Source: Castellaniella sp049650445 (lineage in GTDB: Bacteria; Pseudomonadota; Gammaproteobacteria; Burkholderiales; Burkholderiaceae_B). From it: a stretch of DNA of 64,000 nt. Position numbers and translations under genes: made by a program. The notes beneath the pieces were generated by a model. The model was not told where the DNA came from. It ran no database searches and worked only from the letters and a program-made list of their open reading frames with translations. Position 1 is the first letter of the stretch; every line of letters begins with the position of its first letter. Below, piece after piece: positions 1-8,963 of the stretch. The stretch lies in assembly GCF_049650445.1 (NCBI RefSeq), contig NZ_JBASAD010000008.1, positions 49,489-113,488 of the forward strand. Direction: 5' to 3'.

Positions 1-1
1 G

Positions 2-649
2 CCGGCGGTCATCAATGCGATCATCCAGAACAGCGGCCAGACCTGCTCGGCAGGCAGCCGGCTGCTGGTCCACGCCGGCATCCACGACGCCTTCGTCGAG
101 CGCGTCGCCGAACGCTTCCGCGCCCTGCGCGCCGGGCCGCCCGCGTCGGACGCCGACCTGGGGCCGCTGATCAACCGCACGCAATACGACCGCGTGCGCC
201 GGCTGCTGAACACAGCCCACGACGAGGGCCTGATCGAAGCCGCCCGGGGCCGCATCCTGGACGACGCACCGCCGGACGGCTACTACCAGGAGGCCGTCCT
301 GCTGCGCGACGTGCCCCCGGACAGCGCCCTGGCCCGCGAGGAAATCTTCGGTCCGGTCCTGATCACGCAGGCCTTCCGCGACGAAGCGCACGCCCTGGCA
401 CTGGCCAATTCGACCGACTACGGCCTGGTGGCCGGGGTCTGGACCCGAGACGGGGCGCGGCAACTGCGCATGGTCCGCCATCTGCGCTGCGGCCAGGTCT
501 TCGTCAACAACTACGGAGCAGGTGGCGGCGTCGAACTGCCCTTCGGCGGGGTCAAGTCCAGCGGCCACGGCCGCGAAAAGGGCTTCGAGGCCCTGCTGGG
601 ATTCACCACCTTGAAGACCGTGGCGATCCGCTACGGCCAGGATGCCTGA
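2..649 (+). CDS. Aldehyde dehydrogenase family protein, C-terminal part (5' end outside window)
   Basis: Only the last 215 or so residues are present; the reading frame is open from base 2. It oxidises an aldehyde to its acid with NAD(P). The catalytic cysteine lies in the motif G-Q-T-C-S-A-G-S-R (codons near bases 35-61). The family end motifs follow: E-E-I-F-G-P-V, then the F-V-N-N-Y and P-F-G-G-V-K-S-S-G-H-G-R block near the C terminus. The substrate cannot be told from this part. An SDR dehydrogenase follows 28 bp downstream on the same strand, so an alcohol-to-aldehyde-to-acid pair is plausible. Family assignment is firm; specificity is open. Confidence 0.9.
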   Translation, partial: PAVINAIIQNSGQTCSAGSRLLVHAGIHDAFVERVAERFRALRAGPPASDADLGPLINRTQYDRVRRLLNTAHDEGLIEAARGRILDDAPPDGYYQEAVLLRDVPPDSALAREEIFGPVLITQAFRDEAHALALANSTDYGLVAGVWTRDGARQLRMVRHLRCGQVFVNNYGAGGGVELPFGGVKSSGHGREKGFEALLGFTTLKTVAIRYGQDA

Positions 650-677
650 GACCCTTCACACGCCAGGAGACAGACCC

Positions 678-1436
678 ATGCGTTTGCGCGACAAGACCGC
701 CCTCATCACCGGGGCCGGCTCCGGATTCGGCCGGGGAATCGCCTCGGTCTTCGCCCGCGAGGGCGCCCGGGTGCTCGTGGCCGACATCCACGATACGAAC
801 GGCCGCGAGACCGTCGAGCAGATCCGGGCAGCCGGCGGCCAGGCCGAATTCGCCCATGTCGACGTCGCCGACGCAGCCAGCATGCACGGCCTGCTGGCCC
901 AGTCCCTGGCACACTTCGGCGGCCTGGACATCGTGGTCAACAACGCCGGCGCCACGCACCGCAACCGGCCGATGCTCGAAGTCACCGAGGCCGAGTTCGA
1001 TCGCATCTACGCCATCAACGTCAAAAGCATCTACCTCAGCGCCCAGGCCTTTGTGCCGCATTTCCGCCAGCAGGGCGGCGGCGTGTTCGTGAACATCGCC
1101 TCCACGGCGGCCCTGCGGCCGCGTCCCGGCCTGACCTGGTACAACGGCACCAAAGGCGCCGTGGTGACCCTCAGCCGCTCGATGGCGGCCGAACTGGGTC
1201 CCGACCGCATCCGCGTCAACTGCGTCAATCCCGTGGTGGGCGCCACCGGCCTGCTGACGGAATTCATGGGCATGCCGGACACGCCGGAAAACCGCGCGAA
1301 ATTCACCGCCGGCATCCCGCTGGGCCGGTTCTCGACCCCGGACGACGTCGCCCACGCCTGCCTGTATCTGGCCTCGGACGAGGCCTCCTTCATCACCGGC
1401 ACCTGTCTGGAAGTGGACGGCGGGCGGTGTGTCTGA
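678..1436 (+). CDS. SDR family NAD(P)-dependent oxidoreductase
   Basis: Classical short-chain dehydrogenase of 252 aa. The N-terminal nucleotide motif T-G-A-G-S-G-F-G is at residues 11-18, N-N-A-G at 88-91, and the catalytic set is N114, S142, Y155 and K159 (Y-N-G-T-K). The C terminus ends in the usual S-F-I-T-G-T-C-L-E-V-D-G-G. I chose ATG 678 because AGGAGA precedes it by 8 bp; an upstream in-frame ATG at 642 overlaps the previous gene and adds a non-conserved leader. It probably works with the aldehyde dehydrogenase just upstream on a hydroxy substrate. The substrate is unknown. Confidence 0.93.
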   Translation: MRLRDKTALITGAGSGFGRGIASVFAREGARVLVADIHDTNGRETVEQIRAAGGQAEFAHVDVADAASMHGLLAQSLAHFGGLDIVVNNAGATHRNRPMLEVTEAEFDRIYAINVKSIYLSAQAFVPHFRQQGGGVFVNIASTAALRPRPGLTWYNGTKGAVVTLSRSMAAELGPDRIRVNCVNPVVGATGLLTEFMGMPDTPENRAKFTAGIPLGRFSTPDDVAHACLYLASDEASFITGTCLEVDGGRCV

Positions 1437-1443
1437 CGCCTGA

Positions 1444-3216
1444 CTATTCTTCTACATACCAGGTGTCTTCCGACAGCATCACCTGCTGGTGACCGTAGCC
1501 GGCCGGCATCATCGGGAAGCAGTTCTGCAGCGGCACCACCGCCACGTCCAGGAAATACGGGCCGTCGTGCGCCATGCAGGCGGCCAGCGCCGCGTCCAGG
1601 TCGCGCGGGTGTTCGACCCGCGCCGCCCCCCAGCCAAAGGCCTGGGCCAGGGCCACGAAATCCGGGATCGAAGCGTTGTAGCTGTGGCTGTAGCGGCCCT
1701 CGTGGATCAGTTCCTGCCACTGGCGCACCATGCCCATGTGACCGTTGTTGCACAGAATCAGCTTGACCGGAGCGCGATGCTGCGTGGCCGTGGCCAATTC
1801 CTGGATGTTCATCAGCACGGATGCGTCGCCACTGACGCAGACCACCGGCTTGTCCGGATGCGCAATCTGCGCGCCGATGGCGGCCGGCAGTCCGTAGCCC
1901 ATGGTGCCCGCCCCGCCGGAGGTCAACCAGCGGTTGGGCCGGTCGATGCCGATGTACTGGGCGGCCCACATCTGGTGCTGGCCCACGTCGGTGGACACGA
2001 CGGCGTCGCGCCCGGCCAGCAGCCGGTCGATGCGCCGCATCAGGTCCTGGGGCAGGATCACCTCGTCCGAGGGGGGGAACTTCAGGCAGTCGCGCGCCTG
2101 CCAGACGGCGATGCGCTGCCACCATTCGTCCAGACGTCCGGATTCCAGCGGATACTGCCCCAGTTCCTTGTGCAGGGCGCGCAGCAGCGGATAGCAGTCA
2201 CCCACCAGCGCCACGTCGGCGCGCACGACCTTGTCGATCGAGGCCGGGTCGATGTCCAGATGGATCTTGTCGGCGTGCGGGCAGAAATCCGACAGCCGGC
2301 CGGTGATGCGGTCGTCAAAGCGCGCGCCCACGCAGACGATCAGATCGGCATGGTGCATGGCCAGGTTCGCCTGCAGCGTGCCGTGCATGCCGAGCATGCC
2401 CAGGAACTGGGCATCGTCCGCAGGATAGGCCCCCAGACCCATCAAGGTCAGGGTGCAGGGCGCGCCGGTCGCCTGCACCAGGCCGCGAAAGGCGTGGCAG
2501 GCGTCCAGGCCGGAATTGATCAGGCCGCCCCCGCCGTAGAACACCGGACGGCGGGCGCGAGCGATCAGCGCAGCGGCCCGTTTCAGTGCGGCTTCCGTGA
2601 CCGGGGCCAGCGGCTCGGCGGCGGTCTCGGGCTCCACGTCCGCGACGGCGTGCTCCGGCGGCACGCGGGCGATCTGCAGATCCTTGGGAAAGTCCAGCAG
2701 CACGGGGCCCGGACGACCGGCGCGCGTCAGGCGCAGGGCTTTGGCCGCCAGATCGGCGATGTCCTCGGACCGGCGCACCTGGGCGTTCCATTTGGTGACC
2801 GGGCGCGAGATCCCGACCGCGTCGCACTCCTGGAAGGCGTCGGTGCCGATGGCGCCGGTCGCCACCTGGCCGCTGACGCACAGCACCGGGATCGAATCGC
2901 ACAGCGCATCCAGCAGGCCGGTGGTGGTGTTCGCCATCCCCGGCCCCGAAGTCACGAAGACCACGCCGGGGCGGCCCGTGGAGCGTGCGTAACCCTCGGC
3001 GGCGTGCATGGCGGCCTGCTCGTGGCGCACCAGAATGTGGCGGATGCGCGGCTCGGCGTACAGGGCGTCGTACAGTGGCAGTACCGCGCCTCCCGGGTAG
3101 CCGAACACCGTGTCCACCCCCAGGGCGATCAGCGTGTCCAGCAGGACTTCGGCGCCATTGCGGTCGAGGGCGGGAGCGGCGGCCTGAGCGGCCTGGACGG
3201 GATGAGGAGCATTCAC
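1444..3216 (-). CDS. Thiamine-diphosphate enzyme, acetolactate synthase large-subunit type
   Basis: 590 aa with the three domains of AHAS-type ThDP enzymes. The cofactor-activating glutamate is E66 in R-H-E-Q-A-A, and G-Y-P-G-G-A lies at 39-44. The ThDP-binding motif begins G-D-A-S-V-L and ends in C-N-N. The C-terminal part has F-P-M-M-P-A-G as in IlvB. It would condense pyruvate with a second 2-oxo acid. Start chosen at GTG 3216, with AGGTGA about 8 bp upstream; a longer open frame runs to 3474 but its first 86 residues do not look like the family. No small subunit (ilvN) or ilvC lies nearby, so it may be a catabolic or non-canonical member rather than the biosynthetic enzyme. It converges with the SDR gene across 7 bp. 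Confidence 0.85.
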   Translation of the reverse strand: MNAPHPVQAAQAAAPALDRNGAEVLLDTLIALGVDTVFGYPGGAVLPLYDALYAEPRIRHILVRHEQAAMHAAEGYARSTGRPGVVFVTSGPGMANTTTGLLDALCDSIPVLCVSGQVATGAIGTDAFQECDAVGISRPVTKWNAQVRRSEDIADLAAKALRLTRAGRPGPVLLDFPKDLQIARVPPEHAVADVEPETAAEPLAPVTEAALKRAAALIARARRPVFYGGGGLINSGLDACHAFRGLVQATGAPCTLTLMGLGAYPADDAQFLGMLGMHGTLQANLAMHHADLIVCVGARFDDRITGRLSDFCPHADKIHLDIDPASIDKVVRADVALVGDCYPLLRALHKELGQYPLESGRLDEWWQRIAVWQARDCLKFPPSDEVILPQDLMRRIDRLLAGRDAVVSTDVGQHQMWAAQYIGIDRPNRWLTSGGAGTMGYGLPAAIGAQIAHPDKPVVCVSGDASVLMNIQELATATQHRAPVKLILCNNGHMGMVRQWQELIHEGRYSHSYNASIPDFVALAQAFGWGAARVEHPRDLDAALAACMAHDGPYFLDVAVVPLQNCFPMMPAGYGHQQVMLSEDTWYVEE

Positions 3217-3382
3217 GGGCGGTTCACCTGGACGGAAGGATCGGGGATACCGGGCCGGCCCCTCATGCGCAGTGGCACCCGGCGGGATCACCGCCGGGAC
3301 GAGTGGACTTGCGGACGACATCCCAAGGATAATGAGGGCCAGTTTATCCCTTTTCGATCCTGTCCCTTTCCGATCGCATCCC

Positions 3383-3853
3383 ATGGCCACCCCCCGCTTG
3401 TCCTGGCACATCGTGCGCGTCTCGACCCTGCACGGCACCGGCGTCTTCGCCGCGCGCGACATCCCCGCCGACACCCGGATCCTGGACTACGCCGGGCGGC
3501 GCCTGACGCCGGAACAGGCCGACGCCCGCTGGCCGGTCAATCCCGACGACCCCTACCACACCTTCTATTTCGCGCTCAGCGGCGGGCGGGTGATCGATGG
3601 CGGCCAACGCGGCAACGATGCCCGCTGGATCAACCACGGTTGCGCGCCCAACTGCGAAGCGCGCGAAAACGACGACGGCACCCGCGTGGCGATCTACGCG
3701 CTGCGGGACATCCCGGCGGGCACGGAACTGCTCTACGACTACGGTCTGGTAATCGACGAGCCTCTCACCCGCACGCTGAAACGCCATTACCGCTGCCGCT
3801 GCGGCGCATCCGCCTGCCGGGGCACGATGCTGGCGCTGACCGACGAGTCCTGA
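3383..3853 (+). CDS. Small SET-domain protein (putative protein-lysine methyltransferase)
   Basis: 156 aa consisting almost only of a SET domain. Visible motifs are N-H-G-C-A-P-N-C at 84-91 (SAM and pseudoknot motif), E-L-L-Y-D-Y at 115-120, and a post-SET type cysteine cluster C-R-C-G-A-S-A-C at 138-145 which could bind zinc with C91. Such small bacterial SET proteins are known but their targets are mostly unknown. ATG 3383 is taken because the conserved domain starts there. The TRAP transporter gene dctQ begins 3 bp after its stop, so the two may be co-transcribed although no functional link is obvious. It is transcribed divergently from the AHAS-like gene across 166 bp. Confidence 0.88.
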   Translation: MATPRLSWHIVRVSTLHGTGVFAARDIPADTRILDYAGRRLTPEQADARWPVNPDDPYHTFYFALSGGRVIDGGQRGNDARWINHGCAPNCEARENDDGTRVAIYALRDIPAGTELLYDYGLVIDEPLTRTLKRHYRCRCGASACRGTMLALTDES

Positions 3854-3856
3854 TCC

Positions 3857-4387
3857 ATGCCCGACGACCACGCTGCCGATTCCGGCGCCGACGACCTCTC
3901 CGACTTCGCCTCGCCCGCCGATCCCCCCCTGCGTGTCCCGCTGCGATTCGAGGACTGGCTGACGGTACTGACCCTGGGCGCCCTGGCGTGCATCACCCTG
4001 GCCAATGTGATTGTCCGCTACCTGACGGCGGAGTCCTTCGCCTGGACCGAGGAAATCTCCATCTTCCTGCTGATCGTGCTGACCCTGAGCGCCAGTTCCT
4101 CGGCCTTCGTCCGCCTGCTGCACATCCGCATCGAGCTGCTGGCCGACGGCGGCAGCCCTGAACGGCGGCGGCGCTTTGCCCTGACCGCAGGCACCGTATC
4201 GCTGCTGTTCTTCGCCGGTCTGACCATCCTGTTGGGCCGCATGGCCCTGGACGAATACAACTGGGGCGACACCTCGCCGGCCATCGGTGTGCCCACCTGG
4301 TGGTATTCCATGTGGCTGCCGGTGCTGTCGGCGGTCATCACCCTGCGGCTGGCCGGCATCCTGCGACGCGCCTGGGGGCAGCCATGA
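3857..4387 (+). CDS. TRAP transporter small permease (DctQ family)
   Basis: 176 aa inner-membrane protein with about four hydrophobic helices and the DctQ signature around F-A-W-T-E-E-I-S (residues 58-65) followed by a hydrophobic helix. It pairs with the large permease in a sodium-driven, binding-protein-dependent uptake system for carboxylic acids. The stop overlaps the start of dctM (ATGA), indicating translational coupling. The N-terminal 30 residues are acidic and probably cytoplasmic. It is the first gene of the Q-M-P set; the cargo is unknown. Confidence 0.9.
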   Translation: MPDDHAADSGADDLSDFASPADPPLRVPLRFEDWLTVLTLGALACITLANVIVRYLTAESFAWTEEISIFLLIVLTLSASSSAFVRLLHIRIELLADGGSPERRRRFALTAGTVSLLFFAGLTILLGRMALDEYNWGDTSPAIGVPTWWYSMWLPVLSAVITLRLAGILRRAWGQP

Positions 4388-5682
4388 TCCCCACGCTGCT
4401 GTTCGCGCTGTTCATCATCCTGATGGTCATCGGCGTGCCCGTGGGCATCGCCCTGGGGGCGGCCGGCACGCTGGCCATCGCCCTGGCCAACCCAGACACG
4501 CACTGGTTCGGCCTGATGGCGGTCTCGCAGAGCTTCTATGCCGGCCTGGCCAAATACCCGCTGCTGGCCATCCCCATGTTCGTGCTGGTCGGTTCGATCT
4601 TCGACCGCTCCGGCGTCGCCGCCAGGCTGGTGCGCCTGGCCCAGGCCATCACCGGCAACGGCCCCGGCATGCTGGCCGTGGTCGCCATCACCGTCGCCAT
4701 GTTCCTGGGCGGGATCTCCGGCTCCGGCCCGGCCTGCGCCGCCGCCGTGGGCGCCATCATGATCGGTGCCATGAACCGCGCCGGCTATCCGCGCGCCTAT
4801 TCGGCCAGCGTGGTGGCGGCGGGCGCGGCCACCGACATCCTGATTCCGCCCTCGATCGCCATGATCGTCTATTCGGTCCTGGTGCCGCAGGCCTCGGTGC
4901 CGGCGCTGTTCGCGGCGGGCATGTTCCCGGGCATCCTGGCCGGCATCGGCCTGATCATCCCGGCCGTCTGGCTGGCGCGGCGCCACAAGATGGGCGCGGC
5001 CGCCCGCGCCGAGCCCCGTCCGCCCTTCTGGCGCAGCCTGTTCGAGGCCATCCCCGGCCTGGCCGCCCCCGTCATCATCCTGGGCGGCATGCGCATGGGC
5101 TATTTCACGCCCACCGAGGCCGCCGTGGTCGCCGTGTTCTACGGCCTGCTGATCGGCATGTGCGTGCATCGCACCATCCGCGTGCGCGACCTGTTCCCCA
5201 TCCTGCGCGAGGCAGGCGAACTGTCCGCCGTCATCATGCTGATCGTCACGCTGGCGGGGATCTTCGCCTGGTCGCTGTCCACCCTGTCCATCATCGATCC
5301 CATCACCAATGCCATCGTGCATTCGGGCCTGGGGCAGTACAGCGTGCTGACGCTGCTGATCCTGCTGCTGATCGCGGCGGGCATGTTCCTGGACGGGATC
5401 TCGATCTTCCTGATCTTCGTGCCGCTGATCCTGCCGGTCGCCCAGGCCTTCGGCTGGGATCTGGTGTGGCTGGGCGTGGTGCTGACGCTGATGGTCGCGG
5501 TGGGCCAGTTCACGCCGCCGGTGGCCGTCAACCTGATGGTCTCCAGCAAGATCGCCCGCATCCCGATGGAAAGCACGGTGCCGTGGGTCATGTGGCTGGT
5601 GGGCGGCATGCTCTGCACTCTGGTCCTGGTGGTGATCTTTCCGCAGATCGCGCTCTGGCTGCCGCACTATCTGGGATACTGA
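4384..5682 (+). CDS. TRAP transporter large permease (DctM family)
   Basis: 432 aa, hydrophobic over its whole length with about 12 membrane helices, the usual size for DctM. The family segment G-G-I-S-G-S-G-P-A occurs near residue 114 and F-T-P-T-E-A-A-V-V-A near residue 240. The start at 4384 overlaps the dctQ stop by 4 bp; an upstream in-frame ATG at 4300 lies inside dctQ and is rejected. It forms the transport channel with DctQ and receives substrate from the binding protein encoded next. Confidence 0.93.
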   Translation: MIPTLLFALFIILMVIGVPVGIALGAAGTLAIALANPDTHWFGLMAVSQSFYAGLAKYPLLAIPMFVLVGSIFDRSGVAARLVRLAQAITGNGPGMLAVVAITVAMFLGGISGSGPACAAAVGAIMIGAMNRAGYPRAYSASVVAAGAATDILIPPSIAMIVYSVLVPQASVPALFAAGMFPGILAGIGLIIPAVWLARRHKMGAAARAEPRPPFWRSLFEAIPGLAAPVIILGGMRMGYFTPTEAAVVAVFYGLLIGMCVHRTIRVRDLFPILREAGELSAVIMLIVTLAGIFAWSLSTLSIIDPITNAIVHSGLGQYSVLTLLILLLIAAGMFLDGISIFLIFVPLILPVAQAFGWDLVWLGVVLTLMVAVGQFTPPVAVNLMVSSKIARIPMESTVPWVMWLVGGMLCTLVLVVIFPQIALWLPHYLGY

Positions 5683-5703
5683 TTTTTCAAAGAGGAGACT
5701 GAC

Positions 5704-6729
5704 ATGCGCTTCAAACAACTCATCGGCGCCGCCGCTCTGGCCTGCACGGCCCTGGTCACCGCCCTGCCGGCCCAGGCCGCCGACTACAAATCCGAATACA
5801 AGCTGTCCATCGTCGTGGGCACCAATTTCCCCTGGGGCCAGGGGGCGGTGATCTGGTCCGATCTGGTGCGCGAGCGCACCGGCGGGCGCATCAACATCAA
5901 GGTCTATCCGGGCACTTCCCTGGTCCAGGGCGACCAGACGCGCGAATTCACCGCCATCCGCCAGGGTGTGATCGACATGGCCATCGGCTCGACCATCAAC
6001 TGGTCCCCGCAGGTCAAGGAACTGAATATCTTCTCCCTGCCCTTCCTGATGCCGGACTACCCCGCCATCGATGCCCTGACCCAGGGCAAGGTCGGCGAGG
6101 ATCTGTTCGGCATCATCGCCAAAAAAGGCGTGGTGCCGCTCGCCTGGGGTGAAAACGGCTACCGCCAGTTGTCCAACTCCGCACGCGAGGTCAAGACCCC
6201 CGAGGACGTCAAGGGCATGAAACTGCGCGTGGTCGGCTCGCCGCTGTACATCGACATCTTCACCGCTCTGGGCGCCAACCCGACCCAGATGAGCTGGGCC
6301 GACGCCCAGCCCGCGCTCGCCAGCGGCGCCGTCGACGGCCAGGAAAACCCGCTGTCCATCTACGCCGGGGCCAAGCTCTACGACGTCGGCCAGAAATTCC
6401 TGAGCCTGTGGAACTACGTGGCCGATCCGCTGGTCTTCGTGGTCAACCAGGACGTCTGGAACTCCTGGACGCCGGCCGACCAGAAAATCGTGCGCGAAGC
6501 CGCCATCGAGGCCGGCCGCCAGGAAATCGTCATCGCCCGCAAAGGCGTGACCAACACCGACAATTCCCTGCTCAAGGAAATCGAAAGCCACGGCGTGAAG
6601 GTCACCGTGCTGTCGCCCGAGCAGATCGGCGCTTTCGCCAAGGCCACCCAGCCGGTGTTCGACAAATGGGCCAAGCAGATCGGCCCCGACCTGGTGAAGC
6701 AGGCGCAGGCCGACATCGCCAAGCGCTGA
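5704..6729 (+). CDS. TRAP transporter substrate-binding protein (DctP family)
   Basis: 341 aa periplasmic protein. A Sec signal peptide is evident: M-R-F-K-Q then a hydrophobic stretch and a cleavage site near A-Q-A-A (about residue 26). Residues 163-183 hold the conserved segment P-E-D-V-K-G-M-K-L-R-V, whose arginine normally binds the substrate carboxylate. AGAGGAG precedes the ATG. Third gene of the QMP operon, ended by a terminator at 6751. The neighbouring SDR and aldehyde dehydrogenase suggest an oxidisable organic acid, but this is inference. Confidence 0.92.
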   Translation: MRFKQLIGAAALACTALVTALPAQAADYKSEYKLSIVVGTNFPWGQGAVIWSDLVRERTGGRINIKVYPGTSLVQGDQTREFTAIRQGVIDMAIGSTINWSPQVKELNIFSLPFLMPDYPAIDALTQGKVGEDLFGIIAKKGVVPLAWGENGYRQLSNSAREVKTPEDVKGMKLRVVGSPLYIDIFTALGANPTQMSWADAQPALASGAVDGQENPLSIYAGAKLYDVGQKFLSLWNYVADPLVFVVNQDVWNSWTPADQKIVREAAIEAGRQEIVIARKGVTNTDNSLLKEIESHGVKVTVLSPEQIGAFAKATQPVFDKWAKQIGPDLVKQAQADIAKR

Positions 6730-6750
6730 ATCCCGGATTCAGTTCCTCAC

Positions 6751-6777
6751 CCGGCGGGCCACGGTCCGCCGGTTTTT
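6751..6777 (+). terminator. Rho-independent terminator after the TRAP operon
   Basis: Seven-bp arms CCGGCGG (6751-6757) and CCGCCGG (6766-6772) are followed at once by five T residues. It lies 21 bp after the dctP stop. Confidence 0.8.
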
Positions 6778-6796
6778 CGCGCCTTCAGGAGCCCGC

Positions 6797-7594
6797 ATGC
6801 GCACTGTCGAAATTCTTGGTACTCACGTCGCCTACGCCGTCGACGGACAAGGGCCGGCGCTGGTGCTGGTGGCCGGCACGGGTGGCACACTGCACAGCAA
6901 TTGGGGCCACCTGGTCGAACCCCTGTCGGCCCGCCGAACGGTCATCCGACCCGACTACTCCGGTTCGGGTGAAACCACCGATCCTCCCGGCGAATTCAGC
7001 CTGGCGCTGCTGGCGGCCCAGGTGCTCGCGGCAGCCGAAGCGGCGGGCGCCGACACCTTCGATCTGGCCGGGTTTTCGCTGGGCGCCTGCGTGGCCGCGC
7101 ATCTGGCCGCTGAACACCCCGAGCGTGTCCGCTCCCTGACCCTGCTGGCCGGATTTCCCACCGGCGACGATCCCCGCCTGCGCATGCAGTCGGAACTCTG
7201 GCTCAACCTGATCCGCCACGACCCCCACGACTTCGCGCGGCTGGTCCTGCTGACCGGCTTCAGCCCCGCTTTTCTGGGGCGCATGGACGCGGCCCAGTTG
7301 CGGCAATGGGCCGATGCCGTCGTCGTCTCCAACCGCTGGGAAGGCATCACCCGCCAGATCCTGCTCGACACGCGCCTGGACATCCGCCCGCTGCTGCACC
7401 GTATCACGGCACCTACCCTGGTCATCGGCTGCACGCAAGACGCCATGGTGCCCAAGGAGCACGCCCGCGCCCTGGCGGACGCCATTGTCGGCGCCCGCTA
7501 CGCCGAACTGGACAGCGGCCACCTGGCGCCGTTCGAGCAGCCCGAAGCCTTCCTGAATCTGCTCACGACCTTTATCGACGCCCCGCGGGGCTGA
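6797..7594 (+). CDS. Alpha/beta-fold hydrolase
   Basis: 265 aa. The nucleophile elbow is G-F-S-L-G at residues 92-96 with S94. The oxyanion region is G-T-G-G-T near 27-31, the acid is the aspartate in C-T-Q-D-A-M-V-P, and the histidine is in D-S-G-H-L-A-P-F near the C terminus. It belongs to the esterase, lactonase and C-C hydrolase superfamily; the substrate is unknown. GGAG sits 6 bp before the ATG. A TauE/SafE permease gene follows after 23 bp on the same strand. Confidence 0.88.
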   Translation: MRTVEILGTHVAYAVDGQGPALVLVAGTGGTLHSNWGHLVEPLSARRTVIRPDYSGSGETTDPPGEFSLALLAAQVLAAAEAAGADTFDLAGFSLGACVAAHLAAEHPERVRSLTLLAGFPTGDDPRLRMQSELWLNLIRHDPHDFARLVLLTGFSPAFLGRMDAAQLRQWADAVVVSNRWEGITRQILLDTRLDIRPLLHRITAPTLVIGCTQDAMVPKEHARALADAIVGARYAELDSGHLAPFEQPEAFLNLLTTFIDAPRG

Positions 7595-7617
7595 ACACGC
7601 CCGTTGCGCGGCACCCC

Positions 7618-8367
7618 ATGGAAATCACCTTCGACGTCGCTGTTCTGCTGTTCTTCGTCGCGCTGCTGGCGGGTGTCGTCGACGCCATCGCCGGCGGCGG
7701 CGGCCTGATCACCATCCCGGCGCTGCTGGCGGCGGGCCTGCCTCCCGGGGTAGCCATCGCCACCAACAAGGTCGGAGGCGTCGCGGCAGCGACCGCAGCC
7801 ACACTGCATTTCCTGCGCATGCGCCAGATCGACCTGAAGCGCAGCCGTTGGATGATGCTGGGCGCCTTCCTGGGATCGCTGGCGGGCGGCATCGCCCTGA
7901 CACGCATCGACAGCGGCGTGCTGCGCCAGGTGATCCCCTTTCTGCTGATCGGCTTCGCCCTGTATTTCCTGCTGTCGCCCCGCGTGGGCGCCGAGGACCG
8001 CGCCCAGCGCATCGCCCCCGCCCTGTACGCCGCCGCCGTGGCGCCGCTGATCGGCTTTTACGACGGCTTCTTCGGCCCGGGCACGGGCACCTTCCTGGCC
8101 ATCTCCTGCGTCACGCTGCTGGGTTTCAACCTGCTCAAGGCCACGGCGCACGCCAAGCTGCTGAACCTGTGCAGCAACAGCGCCGCCCTGGTCTTTTTTG
8201 CCCTGCACGGCAACATCGCCTGGGCCTTCGGCCTGCCGATCCTGGCGGGCCAATGGATCGGCGGCACCATCGGCGCGCGCCTGGCCGTCACGCGCGGCCA
8301 CAAACTGATCCGCGTCCTGATGGTGGTCATGGCGCTGATCGTCTCAGTGAAGATGCTGCTGGAGTGA
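7618..8367 (+). CDS. TauE/SafE family membrane permease (putative anion exporter)
   Basis: 249 aa with about eight membrane helices in two related halves, as in the sulfite exporter TauE/SafE family. The first half carries G-V-V-D-A-I-A-G-G-G-G-L-I-T-I-P and the second G-F-Y-D-G-F-F-G-P-G-T-G, both typical of the family. It exports sulfite, sulfonates or organic anions. The open frame extends upstream to 7306 through the hydrolase gene, but the family begins at M-E-I-T-F-D-V (ATG 7618). Probably in the same transcript as the hydrolase. It converges with yaeQ. Confidence 0.9.
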   Translation: MEITFDVAVLLFFVALLAGVVDAIAGGGGLITIPALLAAGLPPGVAIATNKVGGVAAATAATLHFLRMRQIDLKRSRWMMLGAFLGSLAGGIALTRIDSGVLRQVIPFLLIGFALYFLLSPRVGAEDRAQRIAPALYAAAVAPLIGFYDGFFGPGTGTFLAISCVTLLGFNLLKATAHAKLLNLCSNSAALVFFALHGNIAWAFGLPILAGQWIGGTIGARLAVTRGHKLIRVLMVVMALIVSVKMLLE

Positions 8368-8414
8368 GCCGCGCAACGGGCCGCGCCACATCGTGCGTCC
8401 GGGGCCCGGCCGCC

Positions 8415-8963
8415 TCAGCCCGCCTCGCGCAGGCAGCGCACTTCCAGGCTGACGTCCCCACGTTCGCATGACACCCAGGCCGTGCGATCCGTGATGTTCA
8501 CGCTCAGGCTCATGTTGCGCTCGGCCAGCGCCGCCAGCGCGCGCGAGGCCTCGGTCTCCAGGACCCAGACCTGCAGATTGGCCGCCCGGCCCAGCTTGTC
8601 GCGCACCCCGGCCCACCAAACGTCCGCGCCCCGGCCATAGGCCAGCACGATGACCTGATCGGCCCGGCCGCAGGCTTTCAGCAAGCGGCGCTCGTCGGGC
8701 AGGCCGATCTCGACCCACTGCACGATCGCGCCGGTCAGATCCAGGTTCCAGAGGTCCGGCTCGTCCGTGTCGCTCAGGCCCTTGGTGAAGACCAGCCGTT
8801 CGTCGGCCTCGACCCACAGGGCATAGGCCAGCAGCCGCACCATCAGGCGCTCGTCGGTCTCGGACGGATGCCGGGCGACGGTGACGGCATGGGTGCCATA
8901 ATAGGCGCGGTCATTGTCCGCGACGTGGAGTTCGGCTTTGTAAATGGTGGCGCGCAGAGCCAT
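8415..8963 (-). CDS. yaeQ: YaeQ family protein
   Basis: 182 aa, the normal length of YaeQ, and matching it end to end: M-A-L-R-A-T-I-Y-K-A-E-L at the start, H-P-S-E-T-D-E-R-L-M-V-R-L-L-A-Y-A near residue 32, and a PD-(D/E)XK-nuclease-like core with G-L-S-D-T-D-E-P-D-L-W. YaeQ was first reported as a suppressor of RfaH loss; its biochemical role is unsettled. It stands alone, convergent with the permease and divergent from the PaaY-like gene across 148 bp. Confidence 0.93.
   Translation of the reverse strand: MALRATIYKAELHVADNDRAYYGTHAVTVARHPSETDERLMVRLLAYALWVEADERLVFTKGLSDTDEPDLWNLDLTGAIVQWVEIGLPDERRLLKACGRADQVIVLAYGRGADVWWAGVRDKLGRAANLQVWVLETEASRALAALAERNMSLSVNITDRTAWVSCERGDVSLEVRCLREAG

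Noticed and set aside
1489..4161. An 890-codon plus-strand open frame antisense to the acetolactate-synthase-like gene
   Set aside because: It runs across several genes in the opposite sense and has no recognisable domain; GC-rich codon use keeps such shadow frames open.
4018..6591. An 857-codon minus-strand frame opposite the TRAP genes
   Set aside because: Product is dominated by H, Q, D and G, typical of a reverse reading of GC-rich membrane-protein codons.
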